Source of the DNA: Nocardioides speluncae
GTDB taxonomy: Bacteria > Actinomycetota > Actinomycetes > Propionibacteriales > Nocardioidaceae
Assembly: GCF_003121585.1 (NCBI RefSeq)
Contig: NZ_QEOO01000037.1
Location: 62,001 to 126,000, forward strand
DNA: 64,000 nt
Direction: 5' to 3'
Under the pieces are notes generated by a model. It was not told the origin of the DNA and ran no database searches. It worked only from the letters and a program-made list of their open reading frames with translations. A program made the position numbers and the translations under genes. Positions 8,714 to 17,250 of the stretch are shown here, piece after piece; the stretch's first letter is position 1; the number at the start of each line of letters is the position of its first letter.

Positions 8714-9323
8714 ATGCGATTCCTGTCACTGGTGCTGCTTATGGGCTGCAGCGTGGTCGCCCTCGCCGCGCCACCGGCGATCGCCTCGTGCATCGGTCCG
8801 AGCATTGCAGTCAGCGACGGCGACGTCCGTCGCGGCGAGATCCTCCGGGTCGTGGGCGAGGGCTGGGGCGACAACTGCCATGACACCGGCGTCCCGCCGG
8901 ACGCGCACGGCGCACTCGGCGACCCGCTCGACGACATCGAGGTCGCCTTCGTCCAGGACGGCAAGGAGACCATCGTCGCGCGCGGCTCGGCCGATGACGA
9001 CTACCGGTTCGAGGCGCTGGTCACAGTCCCGGCCAGCCTGCGTCCCGGCATCGCACGGCTGTTGGCTCGAAGCGGTGACCACGGCGACTACGAGCGCCCC
9101 ACCGTGATCGTGACCAAGGCCAAGCCGATCGCTCCCCAAGGGCCGGCGGTCCGGAACCTCGACGAGGACCGGGACGACGAGCCGAGCGCCGCGGCACCCG
9201 ACGGCTCCGACGACTCCGATGGCTCAGCCGCTCGCGGCTGGCTGATCGGCGGCGTACTCGCCGTGCTGACGGCCCGCGGTCGTCCTGCTGATCCTCCGCC
9301 GCCGTCCGGAACCGGCCGCCTAG
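8714..9323 (+). pseudogene. Secreted membrane-anchored protein, first copy of a tandem duplication, frameshifted near its end
   Basis: MRFLSLVLLMGC starts a signal peptide at 8714, followed by an extracellular domain (EILRVVGEGWGDNCHD, DIEVAFVQDGKE, RGSADDDYRF) and an acidic Asp/Ser linker. The second copy at 9343 ends in a membrane helix and RRR. In this copy the frame leaves that path after GGVLAVLTA; in the next frame the helix and tail reappear as AVVLLILRRRPEPAA with a stop at 9321-9323. Without the shift the frame runs on into the second copy to 9559. A single lesion or base-calling error at about 9272-9278 explains it. Function unknown. Confidence 0.7.
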
Positions 9324-9342
9324 CGGTGCCGTCCGAGTGGGT

Positions 9343-9951
9343 ATGCGACTCCTCTCACTCGTGCTGCTGGTCAGCTGCAGCGTTGTCGCCCTCGCCGCGC
9401 CACCAGCGAGTGCGGATTGCTCGGGGCCGAGCCTCACCGTCGCCGACCGCGACGTCGGCCGCGGCGAGAAGCTTCGAATCGTCGGTGAGGGCTGGGGCGA
9501 CAACTGTTACGACATGGGCGTTCCCGAGGACGCGCACGGCTCCCTGGGCGACCCGTTGACCGGCATCGAGATCGTCTTCGTCCAGGGCGGCAAGGAGGTC
9601 GTCGTAGCCCGCGGATCGGCGGACGGCGACTACCGGTTCGAGGCGCTGGTCACCATCCCGAGCAGTCTCCAACCCGGGATCGCCCGGCTGGACGACCGCA
9701 GTGGAGAGCACGGCAGCTTCGCACGCCCGACTGTGAGCATCAGCACCGCGCAGCCCATCGCCGCGGAGGGTCCCGAGGTCCGAAGCTTCGGGCAGCAGAC
9801 GACGTCCGCGTCACGCGGCACCGAACCCGCCAAGGCCGACGCCGACGATGCGGACAGTTCAGGCGCCAGCGGCCGGCTGATCGGCGGCGTACTCGCCGGC
9901 CTGGTCGCCGCGGTCGCGTTTCTGTTCCTCTTCCGACGCCGCCAGGAGTAG
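9343..9951 (+). CDS. Secreted membrane-anchored protein, second (intact) copy
   Basis: 202 residues from ATG 9343, chosen by alignment with the first copy (two codons precede it in frame). Signal peptide at 1-25 ending in PPASADC, an extracellular region of about 110 residues with two conserved Cys and EKLRIVGEGWGDNC, an acidic Asp-rich spacer, then one membrane helix (GGVLAGLVAAVAFLFLF) and RRRQE as a positive cytoplasmic tail. This is a Gram-positive type I membrane layout. The domain is unknown to me; the short strand-rich region might be Ig-like. The preceding paralogue is about 65% identical by eye. Confidence 0.7.
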   Translation: MRLLSLVLLVSCSVVALAAPPASADCSGPSLTVADRDVGRGEKLRIVGEGWGDNCYDMGVPEDAHGSLGDPLTGIEIVFVQGGKEVVVARGSADGDYRFEALVTIPSSLQPGIARLDDRSGEHGSFARPTVSISTAQPIAAEGPEVRSFGQQTTSASRGTEPAKADADDADSSGASGRLIGGVLAGLVAAVAFLFLFRRRQE

Positions 9952-9978
9952 CCGCCGGCTGGTTCAGGACGCCGCGGG

Positions 9979-10044
9979 ACCTTGAGGCCGGTGGCGCTGT
10001 GGCAGCGGTAGCCGTTGGGTTCTTGCCGGGGCTCATCTACTGCT
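9979..10044. repeat. Duplicated 3' end of msrA (candidate attachment site, right)
   Basis: These 66 bases repeat 14015-14081, the 3' end of the intact msrA, in the same orientation with one deleted G (in the GGGG run at 14053-14056) and two mismatches near the end. The repeat begins at ACCTTGAGGCC and ends at TACTGCTG. A remnant of msrA coding sequence is out of frame here. This is the layout left when an element integrates in the 3' end of a gene and supplies a new gene end. Confidence 0.85.
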
Positions 10045-10060
10045 GTCTGTTTCTACAGAC
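10045..10060. other. Perfect short hairpin at the island edge
   Basis: GTCTGT and ACAGAC form a perfect 6-bp inverted repeat around TTCT. It starts exactly where the msrA repeat ends. It could be part of a recombinase binding site or a small terminator for the minus-strand 958-aa gene, 170 bp away; the position at the repeat edge favours the former, by inference. Confidence 0.45.
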
Positions 10061-10232
10061 GCACGTAGTAGCAGGTTCCGGCCGACTCTGCCACCTACGG
10101 CCAGAACCAGGGGCGACGTCCGACCACGACCGCACACCTCAACTGCTGCCGCGCAACCGCTCCACCCGGCATCATCTTCGTGACCGAAGCGGCGTAGCGC
10201 CTATGGCTCTGTGCGGGCGTGGAGGTCGCGGC

Positions 10233-13109
10233 CTACGTGTCGCGCTGCTGATCGACGAGTTCTTTGATTTGAAGGTGTCCACCACGTCCCAGGAAGTCCA
10301 TCACGCGTTCCGCAGCCTCGACCGCTTGCGAGTCGCCGCTATCCAATGCGGCAGCGATGATCACGGGCGCGTGTTCGACAAGGTCGTATCGAGTCATTGG
10401 TTCGTCGCGGCCCGCGAGTAAGCGTTCAAGAATGAAAATCACCTGGGCCGGCGAGAATGATGCCGCGGACTCGAGGCGTTCACCGATCAGGCCGCGTGAG
10501 TCGAATGCAGGACTTTCGACTGCCTGAGCGAGACGAGGTAGCCACCACTCCGGCTCGAACTGTTCGCTCCGTGCCCACCAGAAGAACTCGCTGAGTTCGT
10601 CCAGTTCGGCGTGGCCGGTTCGCACGAGTTCGGCGCGCCAGTCCCAAAGGTCCTTGGCCCGTTCAGTCACATCGGCAGGTGGGGGGTCTTCCGAGTGCCC
10701 GAACAGCCATCCCAAGTGCCCGAGGACGCGAGCAATCGTCGACGGTGAGGCTTGGTCGAAATAGTTCGCAACGAGCTCGTCCTCACGTTGCATCGCATCC
10801 CACATCAGGAGCGTCACGAGGTGATCGCCGAGCAATTCAACGGCGGTTCGGTCGTTACGCCATCCCAGCGTGATCTCTTCGCCGCCTGCAGAGCGTGTGA
10901 GCAGGCGGTGCGCCGCAGGCGTCATTACCTCGATCAGCACCTTGCTGGGCCTGTAGGTCGAGAGGGCGACCGTAAAGACAACGTCGCCGAAGGTGTCGGG
11001 CGAGAGAAGGGCGGGCTCTTGTGCTTCGACCCATGGGCGATCCATCCAGACCAAACGGCCGAAGCCTTCTCCGAACGCAGCCGCCTCGGCGAGACTCGCA
11101 TCCCGCGTCGGTTCGAGCCTGCTCGCTGCCAATTCCAGCACGCGATCGATCACATGGTCGAGTGGGCTCCCGTCTCTGCGCGAGCCCACTTGGTCACGCG
11201 CTTTTGACCCAATGCGTAGAACTGATCGCATAGCGGCGGGTCGCGTTGTGTTCAACGACAGGGTGAGCGGATCCATGTTCGAGCCGCCATATCGTGCCTC
11301 ATGCTCAGGAGTAGGATCGCTATGACTCACAAGGGGAGCCAGCACTTCAACCGCTTCGCCGTACTCCGTGGCTTGGAGCGCGTAGGCACCCGATGCCGCG
11401 GTGCCGGTTTCCAGCAATGAAGCGACGCTGCGTTGTGCATATCGCCATACGGAATTCTCATCCTCCTCCCGCGTGACTTCGTTGCCGTCGTCATCCTTGG
11501 ACGTCACCAGCGCGCCTAGCCAGAGAACCGCATGCCAGTCGATCACTCTTTCCTCTTGCACGGACTCCCGGAGTCCCGCCAAGAGAGCGCTCAGGTAGGT
11601 CGGGCCCATGTCCACGAAGCGCTGCACACGGTCGAGGAACGATCCTGGCGTCTCCTTGACCGCAGCCTGAAACGAGCGCGCAAGCCCCTCCTTCGACGGC
11701 CCCCACGGCTCTGCCGACTCCGGCTCCCATGTCAGCAGCTTGTCAATCACTTCGTCCGGGCTTAGGCCCCTGATCTCCTCAGCGGACAGCGGGCTGGATG
11801 GACCCCACCACGAGGCCGACCAACTTGGGAAGTTGGCATGGTCGAGCGTGCCGTGCTTGGCTTCCAATTCGGCAAGGTGATCGAGGCACCGGCGCGGCAG
11901 CGACTCGCGCCGGATTCCGCTCAGGAGTTGGAGTTGCCAATACTCTCGAACACGATCCAGCGCCTCTTCGAACGACTCGCCTTCCTCCTGACGACGGGTT
12001 GCCCGATCTCTGAGCATTTCGTCTGACGGCAGAGTTTCGAGAACGAGAGTCTGCCAACGGGCGATCGTGACTTCGTTCAATACCGGGAGTGCCGCGCTGG
12101 CCAACTCGGCGTACTCGTGTCGGAACCATATGTCGAGGAGTTCGACATCAAGGAGTCGAGACTCCGCGACCTCTCGAGCGGCCGTGTCAGACCCAACTCG
12201 GGTCGCGATCGCGTGCAACGCGATTCGAGTCAGCAACGGCTGCCGTGTTCTCCCCAGCGTCTGTAGGACCTCGGTAAGGGGTCGACCTTCGCTTGCCTGC
12301 TTCGTGCTCAGGTCGCGAACCGTGTCAACCAGAACGTCGCCGTAGTCCTCGTATCCGTGATTCTGCGAGTGGGGAGCGACAGACGGGCGCCAGATGTGCG
12401 TTAGGTCGTAACCATTGGGACCGACGAACTGATCAGAGGCAACGAGGTATGCGTCTAGCCATGACGTCACCGTCTCCAACGCCAAGGGTCCTTGGACCGA
12501 GGACAAAATTTCGATTGCCCTCGGCATCAACTCTCCGTAGAAATAGGGCTCCAAGCCCGTGACAACGTTTCTACTTCGACCCAGTCCGGATCCGTCGGTC
12601 CCTACGGGACGCGGGCGGAATGCAGCGTTCGCCAGCGCTATCGTCGGCTCTTCCATGTCTGCCTCGGCGAAGTGCGCCATTAGATCGGCGATCTCGGGGG
12701 CGTAGTTCAGCGCCCCGCTCGCTACGTACTGTGCGACGGAATCCGCCAGGCGTACTGCATGATCAGGCGGCAGTTCGATTGCCGCTCGCATTATCGTTCC
12801 CTGGACGATGCGGTTAACGCTGTGTGAGGCAGCCAACAGTGCGTCCGTCACGTCGCTGGGTGCCTTGGACGCCATGCGCACCAGGTAGTCACCATCGGGC
12901 CAGGGCTGCCAGAACTCCCGCCCTTCACTATCGATACGCGCCTCGGGCGGCGTAGCAAAGATGCCGCGGCGCGAGAGAGCTGCAACCCAACGAGGGTTCT
13001 CCAGTCGCTCGAAGAACACGCGGCGATGCTGTAGCCCGCCGATCCGGGCCAGAACATCGGTAATCAGTTGCTCGCTCGGGTCCTGCCACTGATTGACGTC
13101 CTCGGTCAT
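10233..13109 (-). CDS. Large helical protein of unknown function (958 aa), island gene 2
   Basis: 958 residues with no Walker A, no signal peptide and no membrane segment. The whole length is alpha-helical in character, with leucine- and Trp-rich helix pairs of HEAT-like spacing. The amino part (RVFFERLENPRWVAALSRRGIF, then PWPDGDYLVRMA) and the centre (GLSPDEVIDKLLTWEPE, then WGPSKEGLARSFQAAV) resemble helical-repeat regions I have met in large defence-island proteins, from memory only. It starts at ATG 13109 inside the stop of the 245-aa gene (ATGA), so the pair is translationally coupled. GC is low for the window. Candidate scaffold or sensor of a two-gene conflict system; no catalytic motif was found. 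Confidence 0.8.
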   Translation of the reverse strand: MTEDVNQWQDPSEQLITDVLARIGGLQHRRVFFERLENPRWVAALSRRGIFATPPEARIDSEGREFWQPWPDGDYLVRMASKAPSDVTDALLAASHSVNRIVQGTIMRAAIELPPDHAVRLADSVAQYVASGALNYAPEIADLMAHFAEADMEEPTIALANAAFRPRPVGTDGSGLGRSRNVVTGLEPYFYGELMPRAIEILSSVQGPLALETVTSWLDAYLVASDQFVGPNGYDLTHIWRPSVAPHSQNHGYEDYGDVLVDTVRDLSTKQASEGRPLTEVLQTLGRTRQPLLTRIALHAIATRVGSDTAAREVAESRLLDVELLDIWFRHEYAELASAALPVLNEVTIARWQTLVLETLPSDEMLRDRATRRQEEGESFEEALDRVREYWQLQLLSGIRRESLPRRCLDHLAELEAKHGTLDHANFPSWSASWWGPSSPLSAEEIRGLSPDEVIDKLLTWEPESAEPWGPSKEGLARSFQAAVKETPGSFLDRVQRFVDMGPTYLSALLAGLRESVQEERVIDWHAVLWLGALVTSKDDDGNEVTREEDENSVWRYAQRSVASLLETGTAASGAYALQATEYGEAVEVLAPLVSHSDPTPEHEARYGGSNMDPLTLSLNTTRPAAMRSVLRIGSKARDQVGSRRDGSPLDHVIDRVLELAASRLEPTRDASLAEAAAFGEGFGRLVWMDRPWVEAQEPALLSPDTFGDVVFTVALSTYRPSKVLIEVMTPAAHRLLTRSAGGEEITLGWRNDRTAVELLGDHLVTLLMWDAMQREDELVANYFDQASPSTIARVLGHLGWLFGHSEDPPPADVTERAKDLWDWRAELVRTGHAELDELSEFFWWARSEQFEPEWWLPRLAQAVESPAFDSRGLIGERLESAASFSPAQVIFILERLLAGRDEPMTRYDLVEHAPVIIAAALDSGDSQAVEAAERVMDFLGRGGHLQIKELVDQQRDT

Positions 13110-13843
13110 TGCTCACCTGCCTCGGTTCGCTGGTTCGCGGCGCTGATGACGTCCATCAAGTCCTCTACCGATTCAAAGAACCGTCCGATCCTGGCTTCCA
13201 GGGTCGCTTCGATGATGGGAAGGGCCTTGTCAATGCGTGCGACGGCCTTGTCGAGATCGATCTCCCGACCGCGTCCCGGGTGGCGCACGATCTCGAACGC
13301 ACGAACGCTCTTCACGAAGATCTTCACGGTTGCATCTGGTCGCGATTCTTGACGACCCAAGACCAAGGCGCTCCGACGACGCTGATTGTTGTCAGACGCC
13401 GTCCTGCTCGCGGCCGCGACCCTGCGGGCGGCCTCTGCCAAGACAACCGGTACCGACATCAATGGCTCTGGCCCGTCTGGTGCACCGTCGATTGGGATCG
13501 AGGCGTGGAGCGGGCCGAGATGGGCTTGCTTGTCCTCCCAGATCGACGCAAGGTCCCGTGTCGGCGCTGTCATGTCGACGTAGGCAGGGATCTCCCCGGC
13601 ATCGCCCAGGACGTCCGGGAGCCCGTTCGCTAGGTCACGGATGCAATGCCCGGCGACGACGATCGCGCCGGGCGTGAGCGGGCGTTCGTTCAGCGCGTCG
13701 ATCCCGCGACGGTACAAGTCGGCAAAGAGTTCACTCTGGTGTCCGAGGGCGTGGAACAGTCGCCAACGACGTTCGTTCCACAGGTTGCCCACGGCAACCG
13801 AGGCGGACCGTGGGCTCTCAGGAATGGCGGGCGGCTCCGTCAC
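13106..13843 (-). CDS. Unknown 245-aa protein, island gene 1
   Basis: 245 residues from GTG 13843. Soluble, no signal peptide. The amino half is helical (NLWNERRWRLFHALGHQSELFADLYRRG, VAGHCIRDLANGLPDVLG), the middle has an IPAYVDMTAPTRDLASIW segment, and the carboxy end is a long amphipathic helix (IDKALPIIEATLEARIGRFF). No domain is recognised; the HCIRDLANGLP segment looks like the conserved core. It is the first gene of the island operon, with a 157-bp upstream region facing msrA. Coupled with the 958-aa gene by a 4-bp overlap, so the two products probably act together. Confidence 0.8.
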   Translation of the reverse strand: MTEPPAIPESPRSASVAVGNLWNERRWRLFHALGHQSELFADLYRRGIDALNERPLTPGAIVVAGHCIRDLANGLPDVLGDAGEIPAYVDMTAPTRDLASIWEDKQAHLGPLHASIPIDGAPDGPEPLMSVPVVLAEAARRVAAASRTASDNNQRRRSALVLGRQESRPDATVKIFVKSVRAFEIVRHPGRGREIDLDKAVARIDKALPIIEATLEARIGRFFESVEDLMDVISAANQRTEAGEQ

Positions 13844-14001
13844 GGCGACCTACCTGTCTGCTGTTCAACCGTACCGACACGCTGCGTGCCGAATGTCGCG
13901 CCCGAGCGGTCCAGTGCGGCCCGGTGATCGGCGCCGGTCGCGGTCGGGGGAGTCAGCACGCTCCCAGGCTAGTCGGGGTCATTCGTGGTACGGCCGCCGC
14001 G

Positions 14002-14607
14002 TCAATCCCGGGGAACCTTGAGGCCGGTGGCGCTGTGGCAGCGGTAGCCGTTGGGGTTCTTGCCGGGGCTCAGGTACTGCTGGTGGTAGCGCTCGGCGTA
14101 CCAGTACGTCGGGGCGGGCGCGATCTCGGTGGTGATCGCGCCGTAGCCGGCGGCGGTGAGCACGGGCTGGTAGGTGTCTGTCAGCTCGCGGGCCACCTTC
14201 TCCTGCTCGGGCGAGAAGTAGTAGATCGCGGAGCGGTACTGGCTGCCGATGTCGTTGCCCTGGCGCATGCCCTGGGTCGGGTCGTGGACCTCGTAGAACG
14301 CGCGCACCAGCTCGGCGTACGACACCACCGACGGGTCGAAGACGATCCGGACGGCTTCGGTGTGGCCGGTGCGGCCGGAGCAGACCTGCTCGTACGTCGG
14401 GTTCTCGGCCGCGCCGCCGGCGTACCCGACCGAGGTTGACCAGACGCCCGGGAGCTTCCAGTAGATCTCCTCGGCGCCCCAGAAGCAGCCGAGCCCGAAG
14501 ACGGCGACCTCGAAGCCGTCAGGGATCTCGTCGGTGACGAGGGGAGCGTCCAGCACGGCGTGCCGATCGTCGGTGGTGGGGATGGACTTGTCGCGGAAGG
14601 GGAACAC
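14002..14607 (-). CDS. msrA: Peptide-methionine (S)-S-oxide reductase
   Basis: 201 residues from GTG 14607, chosen because AGGAGG lies 5-10 bases upstream. The active site GCFWGAEEIYW is present with the nucleophilic Cys, followed by GYAGG, YEQVCSGRTGHTEAV and YFSPEQE, all standard MsrA signatures. A carboxy-terminal CHSATG supplies a recycling Cys. The enzyme reduces methionine S-sulfoxide in oxidised proteins using thioredoxin. The last codons and stop lie beyond the island repeat and so may come from the island. Nothing suggests loss of function. Confidence 0.95.
   Translation of the reverse strand: MFPFRDKSIPTTDDRHAVLDAPLVTDEIPDGFEVAVFGLGCFWGAEEIYWKLPGVWSTSVGYAGGAAENPTYEQVCSGRTGHTEAVRIVFDPSVVSYAELVRAFYEVHDPTQGMRQGNDIGSQYRSAIYYFSPEQEKVARELTDTYQPVLTAAGYGAITTEIAPAPTYWYAERYHQQYLSPGKNPNGYRCHSATGLKVPRD
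14015..14081. repeat. 3' end of msrA, left copy of the island repeat
   Basis: Within the msrA coding region, 13 bases before its stop. It pairs with 9979-10044. The identity stops at TACTGCTG, after which this copy continues into msrA proper and the other diverges. Confidence 0.85.
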
Positions 14608-14720
14608 GGCGCCTCCTGGCACTCGGTGGTCGAGCTTGTCGAGACCTCACCAGTGTCCAACAACGGCGGCGCGGATTCAGTTCCTGCTCATGACGGATGT
14701 ATGACGGCTCACGAACGGCG

Positions 14721-14754
14721 CCGGCCGCGTGCTGCTGAGGCAGCACGCGGCCGG
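14721..14754. terminator. Strong hairpin terminator downstream of the M23 genes
   Basis: A perfect 15-bp stem (arms at 14721-14735 and 14740-14754) with a TGAG loop. It lies 60 bases past the stop of the minus-strand M23 gene, between it and the divergent side of msrA. No long T run follows, as is usual in high-GC actinobacteria. Confidence 0.7.
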
Positions 14755-14813
14755 TTCTGTGCCGGGCGGGGTCTAGCAGTACGGTCGCTGCGCGACCTTG
14801 ACCTGTTGTGGTG

Positions 14814-15953
14814 TCAGCAGTTCGGGATCACCGTCCCGCTGTTGTCCTTCGCTTCGTCGTTGCCCCAGCGGGACAGGTAGTACGCCGACACCCATTGGTT
14901 GGCGGGTCCGACGTCGGGGTCGGTCTTGAGCCACCAGTGGTTGTAGGTGTTGTTCGCGCCGGTGATGTTGCGTCCCCAGACCTTGCAGAACACGTAGTTG
15001 GTGCCCTTGTAGAGAGTTCCGGTCTGGCTGGTGGACGTCGCCGAGGCGTAGACAGGTGCGTTGGCGTAGGTGTCGACCCAGTACTTCGACGCCGCCGGTG
15101 GCGCGCAGTCCGGGATCACGTTGCCGCTGTTGTCCTTGGCCTCGTCGTTGCCCCACCGCGACAGGTAGTACGCCGACACCCACTGGTTGGCCGGCCCGAC
15201 ATCCGGGTCGGTCTTGAGCCACCAGTGGTTGTACGACGACCCGTTGCGGATCTCACGGCCCCACGTCTTGCAGTAGACGTAGTTGGTGCCTTGATAGAGC
15301 GTGCCGGTCGCGCTGGTCGAGGTCGGTGACCCGTAGACCGATGCGTTCTGGAAGGTGTCGACCCAGTACTTGCCCGGCGTCGGCGGCGGCGTACCGCCTC
15401 CGCAGTTGTGGCTGGTGATCAGGGTGGCGTTCGGGTACCACGCCCGGGCCACGGGCGAGCCGTGGAAGACGACCTGCCGGAAGTCGCCGTTGTAGCGCTG
15501 GTCGTAGTGCAGGTGCGCGCCCTGTGACGCACCGGTGTTGCCGGCCCGCCCGATCTGCTGGCCGCGGGTGACCGTCTGGCCGACGCTGACCGAGTCGGAC
15601 TGCAGGTGGAGGTACTGCGTCGTCCAGCCGCCCCCGTGGTCGATCCGGACGAAGTTGCCACCTCCGCCGCTGTCCCACTGCGCCGCGGTGACCGTTCCGG
15701 AGGCCGAGGCCAGGATCGGCCTGCCCTCGGTGCCGCCGTCGCGCCAGGTCATGTCGAGCCGGTCGGCGTCGGAGTGGCCGCTGTGGGTGTAGGTCCGCCA
15801 GACCTCGCCGCACGGCACGGGTGCCTCGAACGCCGGGATGAAGAGAGCCTTGGCCTCCTTGGCCGGTGCGCCGACGACGATGACGGCTGCTGCGGCGACG
15901 ACCGCGGCGACGACGGCCAGGCCGACCAGGCTGCTGCTCAGACGCTTCAGCAT
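14814..15953 (-). CDS. Secreted M23-family peptidase with two Trp-rich SH3-like modules (paralogue 2)
   Basis: 379 residues from ATG 15953. Signal peptide or anchor at 1-35 (LVGLAVVAAVVAAAAVIVVG). An M23/lysostaphin-type domain follows with the metal ligands in HSGHSDADRLDM and HLHYD, then a proline hinge and two 85-residue modules (KYWVDT … GTNYVYCK.WGR.I … YNHWWLKTDPD … YYLSRWGNDEAKDN). M23 enzymes cut peptidoglycan cross-bridges outside the cell; the modules are probably wall-binding. The start overlaps the stop of the upstream paralogue by 7 bp. The first histidine region is less canonical than H-x3-D, so activity is uncertain. Confidence 0.85.
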   Translation of the reverse strand: MLKRLSSSLVGLAVVAAVVAAAAVIVVGAPAKEAKALFIPAFEAPVPCGEVWRTYTHSGHSDADRLDMTWRDGGTEGRPILASASGTVTAAQWDSGGGGNFVRIDHGGGWTTQYLHLQSDSVSVGQTVTRGQQIGRAGNTGASQGAHLHYDQRYNGDFRQVVFHGSPVARAWYPNATLITSHNCGGGTPPPTPGKYWVDTFQNASVYGSPTSTSATGTLYQGTNYVYCKTWGREIRNGSSYNHWWLKTDPDVGPANQWVSAYYLSRWGNDEAKDNSGNVIPDCAPPAASKYWVDTYANAPVYASATSTSQTGTLYKGTNYVFCKVWGRNITGANNTYNHWWLKTDPDVGPANQWVSAYYLSRWGNDEAKDNSGTVIPNC

Positions 15954-17131
15954 GACGGGATCACCGCCCCGCTGTTGTCCTTCGCTTCGTCGTTGCCCCA
16001 GCGGGACAGGTAGTAGGCCGAGACGTACTGGCCGCCGGGTCCGACGTCGGGGTCGGTCTTGAGCCACCAGTGGTTGTAGGTGTTGTTGGCGCCGGTGATG
16101 TTGCGTCCCCAGACCTTGCAGAACACGTAGTTGGTGCCCTTGTAGAGGGTTCCGGTCTGGCTGGTCGAGGTTGCCGAGGCGTAGACGGGTGCGTTGGCGT
16201 AGGTGTCGACCCAGCGCTTGGTGGTTGGCGGCGGAGGCGCCGGCGTACTCCCGGCGCAGTCCGGGATCACGTTGCCACTGTTGTCCTTGGCCTCGTCGTT
16301 GCCCCAGCGGGACAGGTAGTAGGCCGAGACGTACTGGTTGGCCGGTCCGCTGTCGGGGTCGGTCTTGAGCCACCAGTGGTTGTACGACGTGCCGTTGCGG
16401 ATCTCGCGGCCCCAGACTTTGCAGTAGACGTAGTTGGTGCCCTGGTTGAGGGTGCCGGTCTGGGCGGTGGAGGTCGGCGAGGCGAACACCGGCGCCGCCT
16501 GGAAGGTGTCGACCCAGTACTTGCCGGGTGTCGGGGGCGGCGGGTTCGGCGTACCGCCGCCGCAGTTGGTCGACGTCCTGGTCAGCGGGCGGTCGGGGTG
16601 CATCACGATCGTCTCGCCCTGCAGCACGATCGTGGTGATGTGCTGGTTGTCGGCGTTCTGGTCGCTGTTGGGGTTGTAGAGCTGCTCGAAGTGCAGGTGC
16701 GGGCGGCCCGGTGAGCCGACGTCGCCCATGGTGCCGATCCGGTCACCCTGTTTGACCCAGGTGCCGCGCGGCACGTGCCACGACATGTGCATGTACGTCG
16801 AGAACCAGCCGCCGCCGTGCCGGATCTCGATCCCGCCGGGCGAGAACGTCTCGTGCACGTAGCCGTCGGCCATCGCCACGATCGGCGCGCCGGTCGGCTG
16901 GCCGTAGACGTAGGCGTCGATCTTCTTGTCGTCGGGGTTGTGGCCGTAGTAGGTCTTCAGCTCGGCCCGGACGTTGCACTGGAACGGCAGCCGGAAGTCG
17001 GGCCGTGGGCCGGCGTTGGCGGGAGCGGTGGGGCCGGTGGTGACCAGCGTGAGTGCCGCGACGACGACCGTGAGTACGGCGGCTGCGGCAGTGCGGACCT
17101 TCGGGGTTTGCGTTCGCGTGTTTTGAGTCAT
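15947..17131 (-). CDS. Secreted M23-family peptidase with two Trp-rich SH3-like modules (paralogue 1)
   Basis: 394 residues from ATG 17131, behind AGGAG. A signal peptide with a long hydrophobic core (AAAAVLTVVVAALTLVTTG) precedes an M23 domain (YGHNPDDKKIDAYV, GGGWFSTYMHMSW, HLHFEQLY). After GGGTPNPPPPTPG come two modules almost identical to those of the downstream paralogue, separated by another proline linker. The carboxy ends of all four modules share RWGNDEAKDNSG and a final Cys. The pair arose by tandem duplication. Likely role: remodelling or attack of peptidoglycan in the wall. Confidence 0.85.
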   Translation of the reverse strand: MTQNTRTQTPKVRTAAAAVLTVVVAALTLVTTGPTAPANAGPRPDFRLPFQCNVRAELKTYYGHNPDDKKIDAYVYGQPTGAPIVAMADGYVHETFSPGGIEIRHGGGWFSTYMHMSWHVPRGTWVKQGDRIGTMGDVGSPGRPHLHFEQLYNPNSDQNADNQHITTIVLQGETIVMHPDRPLTRTSTNCGGGTPNPPPPTPGKYWVDTFQAAPVFASPTSTAQTGTLNQGTNYVYCKVWGREIRNGTSYNHWWLKTDPDSGPANQYVSAYYLSRWGNDEAKDNSGNVIPDCAGSTPAPPPPTTKRWVDTYANAPVYASATSTSQTGTLYKGTNYVFCKVWGRNITGANNTYNHWWLKTDPDVGPGGQYVSAYYLSRWGNDEAKDNSGAVIPSC

Positions 17132-17250
17132 CCGAGACTCCTGGTGGGAGGAGGTGTCGACTTAGTTGTGTGTGCCGACCTTTCTCGTCCTACCAGCCGG
17201 TAAACCGGGAGTACCTCTACTTGTCCTGATGCTGCCAGCGGCCGAATGGG

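Larger units (their letters stand above)
9979..14081. mobile_element. Candidate 4-kb genomic island in the 3' end of msrA
   Basis: The segment is bounded by a 66-67 bp direct repeat of the msrA 3' end. Inside are only two genes of unknown function plus short flanks, with GC clearly below the surroundings (34 of 60 bases at 12421-12480 against 46 of 60 at 18301-18360, hand counts). No integrase, transposase or phage gene lies inside, so it is either a non-autonomous element moved by a helper or what is left of a larger one. The intact msrA takes its last few codons and stop from the island side. Confidence 0.65.

Noticed and set aside
7591..8883. 430-residue plus-strand frame over the catalase-like and DCC genes
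   Set aside because: Antisense to two well-recognised genes and without domains.
9740..10036. 98-residue minus-strand gene beginning with msrA-like residues
   Set aside because: It is the frame-shifted duplicate end of msrA running into the neighbouring gene's antisense.
10045..10232. Search for an integrase or tRNA at the island edges
   Set aside because: Neither a recombinase motif nor a tRNA-like cloverleaf could be seen in the 188 bp, nor at 13844-14001.
17132..17250. Riboswitch or further gene upstream of the M23 genes
   Set aside because: No conserved riboswitch motif and no reading frame with ribosome site; only promoter-like sequence is expected.
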